Assembly: GCF_900636535.1 (NCBI RefSeq)
Contig: NZ_LR134289.1
Span: forward strand, 2,604,001-2,668,000
Direction: 5' to 3'
DNA length: 64,000 bases
From: Chryseobacterium gleum
GTDB taxonomy: Bacteria > Bacteroidota > Bacteroidia > Flavobacteriales > Weeksellaceae
Position 1 is the first letter of the stretch. Every line of letters starts with the position of its first letter. The position numbers and the translations under genes are program-made. Below, one piece after another: positions 26,573 through 35,353 of the stretch. A model generated the notes under the pieces. The model saw only the letters and a program-made list of their open reading frames with translations, was not told the DNA's origin and did not search any database.

Positions 26573-28330
26573 TTAGTTGTTAATTCTGATCTGATACGGC
26601 ATTTCCATTTTCACCTCAGACTGTAGTTTTTTGTTTGTGATCTGCTGTAAAATTTCATAGTTGGATTTCCCTATCTTGTTTTTAATGATTCTTGCAGAAA
26701 CATCTTCCTCATTCAGGTCTTTGAAGATTTGTTCAAACGGCGACATTCTCTTAGGAAAGGCATCTACCTGATATGATTTTAATCCCGCTTTCTGCGCTGC
26801 GAACTTCACAGCATCTGTTAATGTACCAAGTTCATCTACCAATCCTATCTCTTTGGCACGAACACCACTCCATACCCTGCCTCCTCCTACATTATCGATC
26901 TGCTCAAAAGTTTTCTTTCTGTTCTGAGTTACAAAATGTACAAACCTCTTATAGGTGCCTTCCACACTTCTTGTCATCATATTAACGCCATAAGGAGTCA
27001 CTCCGTTTAAACCTGAATAATACATAGAGTTGGCATTGGTTGCAACAATATCTGCTCGGATTCCGTTTTTAGCCGCAATATCTTTATAATAAGGCATTAC
27101 CCCGAAAACTCCGATAGAACCGGTAAGTGTATTAGGCTCTGAATAAATTTTATCCGCAGCCATGGCTACATAATATCCTCCTGATGCTGCATAATCACCG
27201 AAAGAAACAATCAAAGGTTTTTTCTTTTTCAGCTGCTGCAATTCAAATAAGATTTCATCTGAAGCATTAGCACTTCCCCCCGGAGAGTTGATTCTGAAAA
27301 CAACCGCTTTCACCTTATCATCCTCCTGAAGTTTCTTAATATACTTCACATATTTCTCAGAATGAATATCATTGTACTCATCTCCGTTATTGATAGAACC
27401 GGAAGCATACAGTACAGCTACCTTTTCACCTGATTTATCATCATCAGCATAAGAACTGATATAGCTTGCCAGAGAAATTTTGTTCAGTTTCTCCTTTTCT
27501 TTTACATTTAATTTTGCCCTGATAAGATTTTCATATTCTGATTTCTGCATCAGTTTGTCTGCAAGTTTATATTGTAAGCTTTGCTCAGGAATCATTCCGT
27601 ATAAGCTGTCTGTAATGGTTCGGAACTGGGCGGTATCAATCTTTCTTGAAGCAGCCATTTTATTGGATGTGTTTTTCCAGAGGTCATTCAGAAGAGTGCT
27701 TAGCTGTTCTTTATTTTCGGGTGAAATATCATTTCTTAAAAAAGGCTCTACTGCAGACTTGAATTTACCGTGACGGATCACTTCTATCCCGATACCGTAT
27801 TTATCAGCAAAATCCTTGAAGAAAGTAACCTCGGTAGAAAGACCTTTTAATTCGATCATTCCTGCCGGATGCAGGTAATATTTATCGGCAACAGATCCTA
27901 AATAATAAGCCGACTGTGATACTCCGTTTCCGTACGCATATACAAATTTTCCGCTTTTCTTGAAATCTTCAATTGCATTTCTAAGATCATCAATTTGGGT
28001 AAGCCCCGCGTTCAGGTCATCTGCTTCTATACTGATCCCTTTAATATTATCATCAGTTTTGGCTTTATTAATAGCCTCCACTGCATCATAGATAAGGATA
28101 CTTTTATTTTGAGCTCCTATACCGAATAATCCCATTTCCTCTTCTGTAGGGCTATCAATGATATTGGTCTTTAAATTAATCGTAAGAACCGAGTTCTTTT
28201 TCACCGCCACCGACTTATCATTTCCCATAGCACTGAATACAAGCATCATAATGAAAAAGATGAAAAACAGAGCGCAAAGTATGATAATTGCCACTATATT
28301 TGCCAAAACATTTTTGAAGAAACTTCTCAT
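26573..28330 (-). CDS. sppA: Signal peptide peptidase SppA, long form
   Basis: A 585-residue membrane-bound serine protease that degrades cleaved signal peptides. One N-terminal transmembrane helix (about 8-32) is followed by tandem S49 domains, as in the 67-kDa SppA. The N-terminal domain supplies the general-base Lys in RHGKFKSAVEPF. The C-terminal domain has RINSPGGSANASDEI and the nucleophile Ser in DYAASGGYYVAMAADKIYS, then LTGSIGVFG. The start codon is only 20 bp from the divergent folK start, so promoters must overlap the coding regions. Confidence 0.94.
   Translation of the reverse strand: MRSFFKNVLANIVAIIILCALFFIFFIMMLVFSAMGNDKSVAVKKNSVLTINLKTNIIDSPTEEEMGLFGIGAQNKSILIYDAVEAINKAKTDDNIKGISIEADDLNAGLTQIDDLRNAIEDFKKSGKFVYAYGNGVSQSAYYLGSVADKYYLHPAGMIELKGLSTEVTFFKDFADKYGIGIEVIRHGKFKSAVEPFLRNDISPENKEQLSTLLNDLWKNTSNKMAASRKIDTAQFRTITDSLYGMIPEQSLQYKLADKLMQKSEYENLIRAKLNVKEKEKLNKISLASYISSYADDDKSGEKVAVLYASGSINNGDEYNDIHSEKYVKYIKKLQEDDKVKAVVFRINSPGGSANASDEILFELQQLKKKKPLIVSFGDYAASGGYYVAMAADKIYSEPNTLTGSIGVFGVMPYYKDIAAKNGIRADIVATNANSMYYSGLNGVTPYGVNMMTRSVEGTYKRFVHFVTQNRKKTFEQIDNVGGGRVWSGVRAKEIGLVDELGTLTDAVKFAAQKAGLKSYQVDAFPKRMSPFEQIFKDLNEEDVSARIIKNKIGKSNYEILQQITNKKLQSEVKMEMPYQIRINN
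28295..28302 (+). promoter_or_regulatory. Candidate -7 box for folK inside the sppA 5' end
   Basis: TATATTTG on the plus strand lies 48 bp before the folK ATG and within sppA codons. It would explain folK expression across the 20-bp divergent gap. Confidence 0.3.
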
Positions 28331-28350
28331 AAATCAATCAATTTTCCAAT

Positions 28351-28766
28351 ATGTCGCAGTATAAGGTAGTTTTGTTACTAGGAAGTAACCTGGGAGAGCA
28401 AAAAAAAATGTAGAGCTCGCTTTAAAGAGAATCAGCGATGCAGGAAATCACATTTCACAAATCAGCGAATATTTAATGTCTGAACCCGTAGAGTTTGCCA
28501 GTTCCAATATTTTTTGTAATATTGCAACAGTAATATTCACAGATCTTTCTCCAATTCAACTGCTTGATTGTATTAAGAATATAGAAGTTGAAATGGGAAG
28601 AATTAATGATTCAAAAGTATCCGGAGGCTATACTGACAGGATAATAGATATTGATATCATTAAGTATAATGAATTAAATTTTAAATCAGAAAGATTAGAA
28701 ATCCCTCATAAAAAACATCTTTTTGAAAGGGATTTTTCCAGAGTATTATTAAAAGATTTTATTTAA
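28351..28766 (+). pseudogene. folK: folK, frameshifted at an A9 run
   Basis: FolK (6-hydroxymethyl-7,8-dihydropterin pyrophosphokinase) precedes dihydropteroate synthase in folate synthesis. Frame 1 starts at ATG 28351 (MSQYKVVLLLGSNLGEQKK, the conserved LLLGSNLG start) and stops at TAG right after nine A's (about 28400-28408). Adding one A restores a frame that continues to 28766 with LMSEPVEFASSNIFCNIA, LLDCIKNIEVEMGRINDS and YTDRIIDIDIIKY, all FolK features. The repaired protein would be 138 residues, the normal size. It could be a pseudogene, a homopolymer sequencing error, or a gene rescued by transcriptional slippage. The downstream frame is undamaged, which favours error or slippage over long-standing decay. 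Confidence 0.8.
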
Positions 28767-28783
28767 AACATAAAACATATTGT

Positions 28784-29899
28784 ATGAAATTAGGTTTATT
28801 ATTATTGGCTACGTCATTGCCAATTGCAGCTTTCGCACAAAGCAATGCTACTACAGTAAGCTCTTCTACTGAGTATCCTAATACATTCTCTTCAGGCTCC
28901 GCTAATGTACAACCCTTTGACAACAAAGCCAGACGTTTCAGAGACTGGTCTATTTCTGTCGGAGGAGGTCCTGCATTTATGGTACACTCCGATTTAAAAT
29001 CTATCCGTAAGGATAAGACCAATTGGGGATACAATGCATATGTAAGCGTAGACAAACAAATCACACATGCATTTGGTCTAAGCCTTATGTATATGAGAGG
29101 AGAAACAAAACAAACAGCCCAGCTTCCTGGTGCTGCAGGTGTTAAATCAGGAATCGCTACTGCAACGACACAATTTGACAATATCTCTTTATTAGGGGAT
29201 ATCAACTTCTCAAACTTATTCAGAAGAGTAGACAACCATTCTCCATACAGATGGGCTTTCCATGGATACATGGGTATTGGTCTACAGGGATTCAGAACAT
29301 CATTACATGACAACGATGAATTCAGATGGAGCACAACTCCAAGAAGAACCCCATTGTTTATCAAACAGGATATTGATATCAACTCGATCTTCTATCAGGG
29401 AGGTTTAGGGATAAAATATAATGTTTCCAAACTTATTGACATTGAAGCAAGAACCATGTACATCATCAGTGGTGATGATGAATTTGATGGTGGCGGATGG
29501 GCTGATCCTAATGATTATGATCCTTCTACACCAGGTTCAAAATATAACATGCTAAACTCTAGAAGATCAGATAACGCCTGGACAGTAAGTTTAGGAGTAT
29601 CTTTCAAACTAGGTAAACATTTATCTCACCTGGCATGGCATGATCCGCTTCAGGAAGCTTATTACAGAACCAGCGTTCTTGAAAATGCAGCTACCGATCT
29701 TGTTGTTTGTGAAAAAGGCGATGCTGATAATGACGGAGTATGTGATGACTGGGACAGACAGCTTGATACTCCTGCAGGTGCAAGAGTAGATGGCGCCGGA
29801 GTTGCTTTGGATATGGACCTTGACGGAGTTATTGACCTTTATGATAAGTGTGTAACTGTTCCAGGACCTGTTGAAAATAACGGATGCCCGGTTAAATAA
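28784..29899 (+). CDS. OmpA-like outer-membrane barrel with TSP3 repeats, no OmpA C-domain
   Basis: A 371-residue outer-membrane protein, first of three tandem paralogs. A signal peptide (MKLGLLLLATSLPIAAFAQ) is followed by an eight-strand barrel-like domain (about 45-285; RDWSISVGGGPAFMV, HAFGLSLMYMRGET). Calcium-binding thrombospondin type 3 repeats (DADNDGVCDDWD, DMDLDGVIDLYDKC) come next. It stops right after VENNGCPVK, where its two neighbours continue into a peptidoglycan-binding OmpA domain. It may therefore be a shorter paralog not anchored to the wall. The 53-bp spacer to the next gene holds no remnant of the missing domain. Confidence 0.85.
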   Translation: MKLGLLLLATSLPIAAFAQSNATTVSSSTEYPNTFSSGSANVQPFDNKARRFRDWSISVGGGPAFMVHSDLKSIRKDKTNWGYNAYVSVDKQITHAFGLSLMYMRGETKQTAQLPGAAGVKSGIATATTQFDNISLLGDINFSNLFRRVDNHSPYRWAFHGYMGIGLQGFRTSLHDNDEFRWSTTPRRTPLFIKQDIDINSIFYQGGLGIKYNVSKLIDIEARTMYIISGDDEFDGGGWADPNDYDPSTPGSKYNMLNSRRSDNAWTVSLGVSFKLGKHLSHLAWHDPLQEAYYRTSVLENAATDLVVCEKGDADNDGVCDDWDRQLDTPAGARVDGAGVALDMDLDGVIDLYDKCVTVPGPVENNGCPVK

Positions 29900-29952
29900 T
29901 CAAAAACTTAAAATTCTTTTTTCAAAAAAAGAAATCAAATAATAAATACACG

Positions 29953-31479
29953 ATGAAATTAAGTTTAGCAATTGCTGCATTTGCTTTAGCCATTCCTATG
30001 GCTGGTTATGCGCAAGACACAACGGCAGTTTCGACAGGAGAATATCCCAATACATTTTCTTCCGGATCTGCTAATGTTTCCCCATTTACGAACCAATCCA
30101 AGAGATTTAATGACTGGTCTATTTCGGTAGGTGCGGGCGTACCGCTTCTTCAGTCTGCAGATTTAACCTCTATCAAAAACGGTAACGGTAAAAACCTTTT
30201 TGGATATTCAGCGTATGTAAGTATTGATAAAGCAATTACCCATGCTTTCGGAATCAACCTACAATATGACAGAGGTGAAACAAGACAAGGGTGGTTCAAT
30301 ACTAAAAAAACAGCACCAGATGCAACTGCAGTAGGAGCCAGAACTCAGTATGACGCCATCTCAATCTTAGGAGATATCAACTTCTCCAATCTATTGAGAA
30401 GAGTTGACAACCATTCTCCTTACAGATGGGCTCTTCATGGATATGCAGGTATTGGTACTATTGCCTACAGAGCATATCAGAAAGTAGGTAACGGACAACA
30501 GAGACTAATGACTGAAGTTAAACCTTTCCAATTAGGTTCTATGTTCATGCAGGCTGGTACAGGTCTGAAATTTAAAGTGAACAGAAGAATCGACATTGAA
30601 GGTAGATTAATGTATGTGGTAACTGGTGATGATGAGTTTGATGGCGGAGGTGATGCTTACAGCGCAATCAACAAGCGCTCTGAGCAGGTTTCTGACAACT
30701 TCTTCAACGCTACTTTAGGGGTTTCTTTAAAACTTGGAAAACATGAGTCTCACTTAATGTGGCATGACCCGCTTCAGGAAATCTACTACAAACTTGATGT
30801 TTTGGCTAATAAAAACCAGGATATCGAAGTATGTAAAAAAGGAGATGCTGATAACGACGGGGTATGTGACGATTGGGACAGACAGCTTGATACTCCTGCA
30901 GGAGCAAGAGTGGATGGTGCCGGAGTTGCTCTTGACACAGACCTTGATGGTGTAATTGACCTTTACGATAAGTGTGTTACAGTTCCGGGACCTGTTGAAA
31001 ACAACGGCTGTCCTGTTGTTAAAGATCATAAAGAAACTGCTGTAGAAGTAGAAAAGACTCTTAAAGATATCTATTTTAATTTCAATAAGGCTACTATCAG
31101 ACCTGAATCTAATGAGAAATTGGATCTTGCAGCTTCAATTATTAAAGAAAATGGTGGAAACTACCTGTTGACAGGACATACAGATATCAAAGGAAACGCA
31201 GCTTACAACCTAAGACTGTCTAAAGAAAGAGCGGCGGCTGTTGTAGGAGCTTTGGAAAGCAGAGGTATTAATAAAAATGTTCTGAAATCAAGAGGTGTAG
31301 GTTCTGCTGAAGCAACAATTCCTGCATCAGCTTCAGATGCTGAAAGAATGGCAGACAGAAAAGTTACTGTAAGATTTGTAGAAAGTTCAGAATGGGATTC
31401 TATCAAAAAGAAAGACTATGAAGATACTCCTGTAAAAAAAGCAGTAAAAAAAGTTCCAGCTAAGAAAAAGAAGAATTAA
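29953..31479 (+). CDS. OmpA-family outer-membrane protein with TSP3 repeats (paralog 2)
   Basis: A 508-residue protein that would link the outer membrane to peptidoglycan. Signal peptide 1-20 (ends GYAQ), barrel domain about 40-285, TSP3 repeats about 295-355 (GDADNDGVCDDWD, DTDLDGVIDLYDKC), then an OmpA C-terminal domain (IYFNFNKATIRPESNEKLD, LLTGHTDIKGNAAYNLRLSKERA). The Asp and Arg that bind diaminopimelate are retained. A lysine-rich tail (VKKAVKKVPAKKKKN) follows, which the third paralog lacks. Between about 30160 and 31015 its DNA is nearly identical to paralog 3, but the ends differ. Confidence 0.93.
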   Translation: MKLSLAIAAFALAIPMAGYAQDTTAVSTGEYPNTFSSGSANVSPFTNQSKRFNDWSISVGAGVPLLQSADLTSIKNGNGKNLFGYSAYVSIDKAITHAFGINLQYDRGETRQGWFNTKKTAPDATAVGARTQYDAISILGDINFSNLLRRVDNHSPYRWALHGYAGIGTIAYRAYQKVGNGQQRLMTEVKPFQLGSMFMQAGTGLKFKVNRRIDIEGRLMYVVTGDDEFDGGGDAYSAINKRSEQVSDNFFNATLGVSLKLGKHESHLMWHDPLQEIYYKLDVLANKNQDIEVCKKGDADNDGVCDDWDRQLDTPAGARVDGAGVALDTDLDGVIDLYDKCVTVPGPVENNGCPVVKDHKETAVEVEKTLKDIYFNFNKATIRPESNEKLDLAASIIKENGGNYLLTGHTDIKGNAAYNLRLSKERAAAVVGALESRGINKNVLKSRGVGSAEATIPASASDAERMADRKVTVRFVESSEWDSIKKKDYEDTPVKKAVKKVPAKKKKN

Positions 31480-31491
31480 TTTCAAATACAT

Positions 31492-31529
31492 AAACCGGAA
31501 AGAATTGTTCTTTTCGGTTTAATTTTTTT
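31492..31529 (+). terminator. Terminator after OmpA paralog 2
   Basis: Arms 31492-31504 and 31508-31520 pair over 13 bp (one G-U) with a 3-nt loop and lead into a T7 run. Confidence 0.8.
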
Positions 31530-31687
31530 CTACTACGAATTTTTTTACCTACCTTTATCATTATTTTCAGGACAACTGGCATGAAACACATTAAAAATCA
31601 ACAAGTTTGTTTTGAAAAAAATTAATACAAAATCGCTTTTTAACGTAAAAAATCATTTAAAATAACTTAACTTAAAAAAATAACACT

Positions 31688-33127
31688 ATGAAATTAAGTT
31701 TAGCAATTGTTGCATTAGCATTAGCAATTCCTTCTGCTACCTATGCACAAGACTCAACGGCAGTTTCAAAAGGAGAATATCCTAATACATTTTCTTCGGG
31801 ATCTGCTAACGTTTCCCCATTCACCAATCAATCAAAAAGATTTAATGATTGGTCAATTTCTGCCGGGGTGGGTGTTCCGCTTCTTCAGTCAGCGGATTTA
31901 ACCTCTATCAAAAACGGTAACGGTAAAAACCTTTTTGGATATTCAGCGTATGTAAGTATTGACAAAGCAATTACCCATGCTTTCGGAATCAACCTACAAT
32001 ATGACAGAGGTGAAACAAGACAAGGATGGTTCAATACTAAAAAAACAGCACCAGATGCAACTGCAGTAGGAGCCAGAACTCAGTATGACGCCATCTCAAT
32101 CTTAGGAGATATCAACTTCTCTAATCTATTGAGAAGAGTTGATAACCATTCTCCTTACAGATGGGCTCTTCATGGATACGCAGGTGTTGGTACTATTGCC
32201 TACAGAGCATATCAGAAAGTAGGTAACGGACCGCAACGACTAATGACTGAAGTTAAACCTTTCCAATTAGGTTCTATGTTCATGCAGGCTGGTACAGGTC
32301 TGAAATTTAAAGTGAACAGAAGAATCGACATTGAAGGTAGATTAATGTATGTGGTAACCGGTGATGATGAGTTTGATGGCGGAGGTGATGCCTACAGCGC
32401 AATCAACAAGCGTTCTGAGCAGGTTTCTGATAACTTCTTCAACGCTACTTTAGGGGTTTCTTTAAAACTTGGAAAACATGAGTCTCACTTAATGTGGCAT
32501 GACCCGCTTCAGGAAATCTATTACAAACTTGATGTATTGGCTAATAAAAACCAGGATATCGAAGTATGTAAAAAAGGAGATGCTGATAACGACGGGGTAT
32601 GTGACGATTGGGACAGACAGCTTGATACTCCTGCAGGAGCAAGAGTGGATGGTGCCGGAGTTGCTCTTGACACAGACCTTGATGGTGTAATTGACCTTTA
32701 CGATAAGTGTGTTACCGTTCCGGGACCTGTTGAAAACAACGGTTGTCCTGTAGCTACAACAGGACCTGTAGTAGAGACAGAAACTAAATTGGAAGGCATC
32801 GAGTTTGACTTAAATTCTGACAGAATTTTACCATCAAATACTCCAATCCTAAACAATGCTGTCAACTATATTAATTCTTCAAGTGGTTCTTACAATGTAA
32901 TCGGTGCTACTGATACAAGAGGTACTGACGCTTACAACCAGAAACTATCTGAAAGAAGAGCAAACAACGTTAAGAACTATCTGATTAAAAACGGTGTTCA
33001 GACAGGTAAACTTCAGGCCATAGGAAAAGGTGAAAAAGACCTTAAATATCCTGAGTGTGAACCAGCAACGAAGTGCCCTGAATGGAAAAACAGAGCCAAC
33101 AGAAGAGTATACTTCGAAGCTAAATAA
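31688..33127 (+). CDS. OmpA-family outer-membrane protein with TSP3 repeats (paralog 3)
   Basis: A 479-residue protein with signal peptide (ends ATYAQ), the same barrel and TSP3 region as paralog 2, and a different OmpA C-terminal domain (GIEFDLNSDRILPSNTPIL, GATDTRGTDAYNQKLSERRA, GEKDLKYPECEP). Two Cys in PECEPATKCPEW may form a disulfide. The Asp and Arg for diaminopimelate binding are present. A 208-bp spacer containing a terminator separates it from paralog 2, so it likely has its own promoter. It ends at a terminator at 33151. Confidence 0.93.
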   Translation: MKLSLAIVALALAIPSATYAQDSTAVSKGEYPNTFSSGSANVSPFTNQSKRFNDWSISAGVGVPLLQSADLTSIKNGNGKNLFGYSAYVSIDKAITHAFGINLQYDRGETRQGWFNTKKTAPDATAVGARTQYDAISILGDINFSNLLRRVDNHSPYRWALHGYAGVGTIAYRAYQKVGNGPQRLMTEVKPFQLGSMFMQAGTGLKFKVNRRIDIEGRLMYVVTGDDEFDGGGDAYSAINKRSEQVSDNFFNATLGVSLKLGKHESHLMWHDPLQEIYYKLDVLANKNQDIEVCKKGDADNDGVCDDWDRQLDTPAGARVDGAGVALDTDLDGVIDLYDKCVTVPGPVENNGCPVATTGPVVETETKLEGIEFDLNSDRILPSNTPILNNAVNYINSSSGSYNVIGATDTRGTDAYNQKLSERRANNVKNYLIKNGVQTGKLQAIGKGEKDLKYPECEPATKCPEWKNRANRRVYFEAK

Positions 33128-33150
33128 TAAACTTATTAATATATTATATA

Positions 33151-33177
33151 AAAGTCACGCCATGCGTGGCTTTTTTT
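33151..33177 (+). terminator. Terminator after OmpA paralog 3
   Basis: AAAGTCACGC (33151-33160) pairs with GCGTGGCTTT (33164-33173, one G-U) around a CAT loop, followed by more T's. Confidence 0.8.
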
Positions 33178-33205
33178 GTCCTGATTCTTTCCTTATTTTT
33201 ACAAC

Positions 33206-35113
33206 ATGATTTCTCCGCAGGATTTTCAAAAACTAAAATATGATACTCTTAAGTATTTCTGGGGTTATACCGACTTCAGAGATTCTCAGGAAGAAATTAT
33301 CAATGCCGTCATCAATGAAAAAGATACTCTGGTTCTGTTACCCACAGGAGCAGGAAAATCTTTATGTTATCAACTGCCTGCCCTATTGAAGGAAGGAACC
33401 TGCCTTGTAGTTTCCCCGCTGCTGGCATTGATGAAAGACCAGGTTAATCAGCTTAAATCCCGTGGCATAGAAGCAGAATACCTTTCCTCTGAGCTGGATG
33501 AATATGACGCTGAAACAATTTATGGCCGTTGTAAGGAAGGACTTACAAAATTACTGTATGTTTCTCCTGAAAGACTTACCAATGCACAGTTCATCCAAAA
33601 TATGGAGGAAATACAATTATCCTTCATTGCAGTGGATGAAGCACACTGTATTTCGGAATGGGGACAGGATTTCAGACCCAGCTATCAGAATATAAAGGGG
33701 TTTCGAAGTAACAACCCTGAGATACCCTGCCTTGCTTTGACTGCAACAGCTACTCCAAAAGTGCTGGAAGAAATTAAAAATAAACTGGAACTGAAGAATC
33801 CATTTGTTTTTCAAAAAAGTTTCAAAAGAGAAAATATCAAAATCTTTACTGATGAAGTATCTGATAAATTCCAGCGTGTTTTTGACATCTTAAAATACAG
33901 CAACGACTCCGGAATTGTATACGTAAGGACGAGAAAAGAAGCAGAACTGCTGGCAGAATTTCTGAAGAAAAATCAGCTGAAAAACGTAGATTATTTTCAT
34001 GCAGGCTTAACAACTAAAGAAAAAAATGCAAAGCAGAATCTTTGGAACAACAGTGACAATAATGTCCTGATTTCTACCAATGCCTTTGGAATGGGTATTG
34101 ACAAAGATAACGTCCGTTTTGTTATTCACTACTCTCCTGCAGCATCCCTGGAAAACTATTATCAGGAAATCGGAAGAGCAGGAAGAGATGGAAAAGACAG
34201 TTTTGCATTTATGCTTTGGAACAGGCAGGAATTATTGAATTTTGATCAGGTTTTAAAAAATCAGACTCCTAACAAAGCTGAATTTTTGAAGATTATCAGT
34301 TACCTCTACTCTATTTTTCAGGTAGCCGAGTTTGAACTTCCTGAAAAAACATTTCAGTTAAATATCCTCAGCATACAGAACTTTACAAAACTGTCGAAGG
34401 CAAAGATCAACAATGTACTCAACTTTCTGCATAATCAGGAAATTGTCTACTACAATGACAACAAAAGCCTGTCTTCACTCGAACTTTTCATTAAAGCGGA
34501 TGAGATCGACCAGCTACCACAAAAAGACGCCTATTTTATAGAGCTTCTTTACCGTACTATATCAGGAATTACGACTCATAAAGTAATGTTCAGTGAGCAG
34601 CAGGTAAGCCATAAAATTAACATCAGCGTTCCTTTGATTAAAGAACGACTGAAGGAACTTCAACAAAAAAATTACCTTGAATATATCGACGGAGCGCTTT
34701 CCAGTATTAAATTCCTGAAACCCCGTGATGAGAGAGCTGCGAATAATGCTTACTGGAAACTATTTGAACATATTCAAAGGAACAAAATCCAAAAATGGGA
34801 AGAGATGAAATTTTACGTAAAAAACAATGACTATTGTAAAATGAAACTTATTCTTGCTTATTTTGGCGAAAAAAATTCAAAAAATTGTGGTCAATGTTCA
34901 GTCTGTGAAAAAAATAAGCAGTCTATCTTTGGAAAAAATATTTCCCAGCAAATCATCAATCTTTTAGCCAAAAAGTCTGCGACCATTGAAGAACTGTCTA
35001 TACAGCTGAGTTATCATTCCAAAGAAAATATTCTGGAAAATCTGATTTTCCTATTAGATTCCGGAAAGGTAAGGATGCTGAACTTCAGAACGTATGCGCT
35101 GAATCATGAGTAA
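33206..35113 (+). CDS. recQ: RecQ-family ATP-dependent DNA helicase
   Basis: A 635-residue SF2 3'-5' DNA helicase for recombination and fork repair. Motif I is LPTGAGKSLCYQLPAL (about 45), motif II VDEAHCISEWGQDFRP (DEAH plus the RecQ aromatic loop), motif III LTATATPK and motif VI YYQEIGRAGRDG. The RecQ C-terminal zinc site is visible as CKMKLILAYFGE followed by CGQCSVC (about 545-570). A winged-helix-like tail follows. The C-terminus after it is short and I see no HRDC domain, so this is the short RecQ form found in Bacteroidota alongside a longer one. Confidence 0.93.
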   Translation: MISPQDFQKLKYDTLKYFWGYTDFRDSQEEIINAVINEKDTLVLLPTGAGKSLCYQLPALLKEGTCLVVSPLLALMKDQVNQLKSRGIEAEYLSSELDEYDAETIYGRCKEGLTKLLYVSPERLTNAQFIQNMEEIQLSFIAVDEAHCISEWGQDFRPSYQNIKGFRSNNPEIPCLALTATATPKVLEEIKNKLELKNPFVFQKSFKRENIKIFTDEVSDKFQRVFDILKYSNDSGIVYVRTRKEAELLAEFLKKNQLKNVDYFHAGLTTKEKNAKQNLWNNSDNNVLISTNAFGMGIDKDNVRFVIHYSPAASLENYYQEIGRAGRDGKDSFAFMLWNRQELLNFDQVLKNQTPNKAEFLKIISYLYSIFQVAEFELPEKTFQLNILSIQNFTKLSKAKINNVLNFLHNQEIVYYNDNKSLSSLELFIKADEIDQLPQKDAYFIELLYRTISGITTHKVMFSEQQVSHKINISVPLIKERLKELQQKNYLEYIDGALSSIKFLKPRDERAANNAYWKLFEHIQRNKIQKWEEMKFYVKNNDYCKMKLILAYFGEKNSKNCGQCSVCEKNKQSIFGKNISQQIINLLAKKSATIEELSIQLSYHSKENILENLIFLLDSGKVRMLNFRTYALNHE

Positions 35114-35325
35114 TAAGTAATGAGTGATGAGTAATAAGAAAGATGCCTGGACATGATATGATGTAGTCATATTAGCAGTCTATCTCTAAAACTCTTATAC
35201 TCTTATACTCTTATACTCTTATACTCTTATACTCTTATACTCTTATACTCTTATACTCTAAAACTCTCCACTCTCCTACTTTCATATTCGCATACTCTCC
35301 CACCCCAAACCTGAAACCTTCCGAC
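35108..35325. repeat. Microsatellite: eight perfect CTCTTATA units plus flanking low-complexity DNA
   Basis: Between recQ and fmt. 35192-35255 is exactly eight head-to-tail copies of the 8-mer CTCTTATA, followed by decaying CTCTAAAACTCTCC-type units to about 35300. Before it (35108-35138) are imperfect AGTAATGAGTAATAAG units. The array is on the upstream side of fmt, about 90 bp from its -7 box. It does not code and is not CRISPR-like, having no spacers. Confidence 0.9.
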
Positions 35326-35341
35326 TCTCAGATCAAAAACT

Positions 35342-35349
35342 TATCTTTG
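35342..35349 (+). promoter_or_regulatory. -7 box for fmt
   Basis: TATCTTTG ends only 4 bp before ATG 35354. If used, the transcript would be leaderless or nearly so. Confidence 0.45.
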
Positions 35350-35353
35350 CAGT

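Noticed and set aside
35192..35255. Possible CRISPR array between recQ and fmt
   Set aside because: Units are 8 bp, head to tail, with no spacers and no cas genes nearby. It is a microsatellite.
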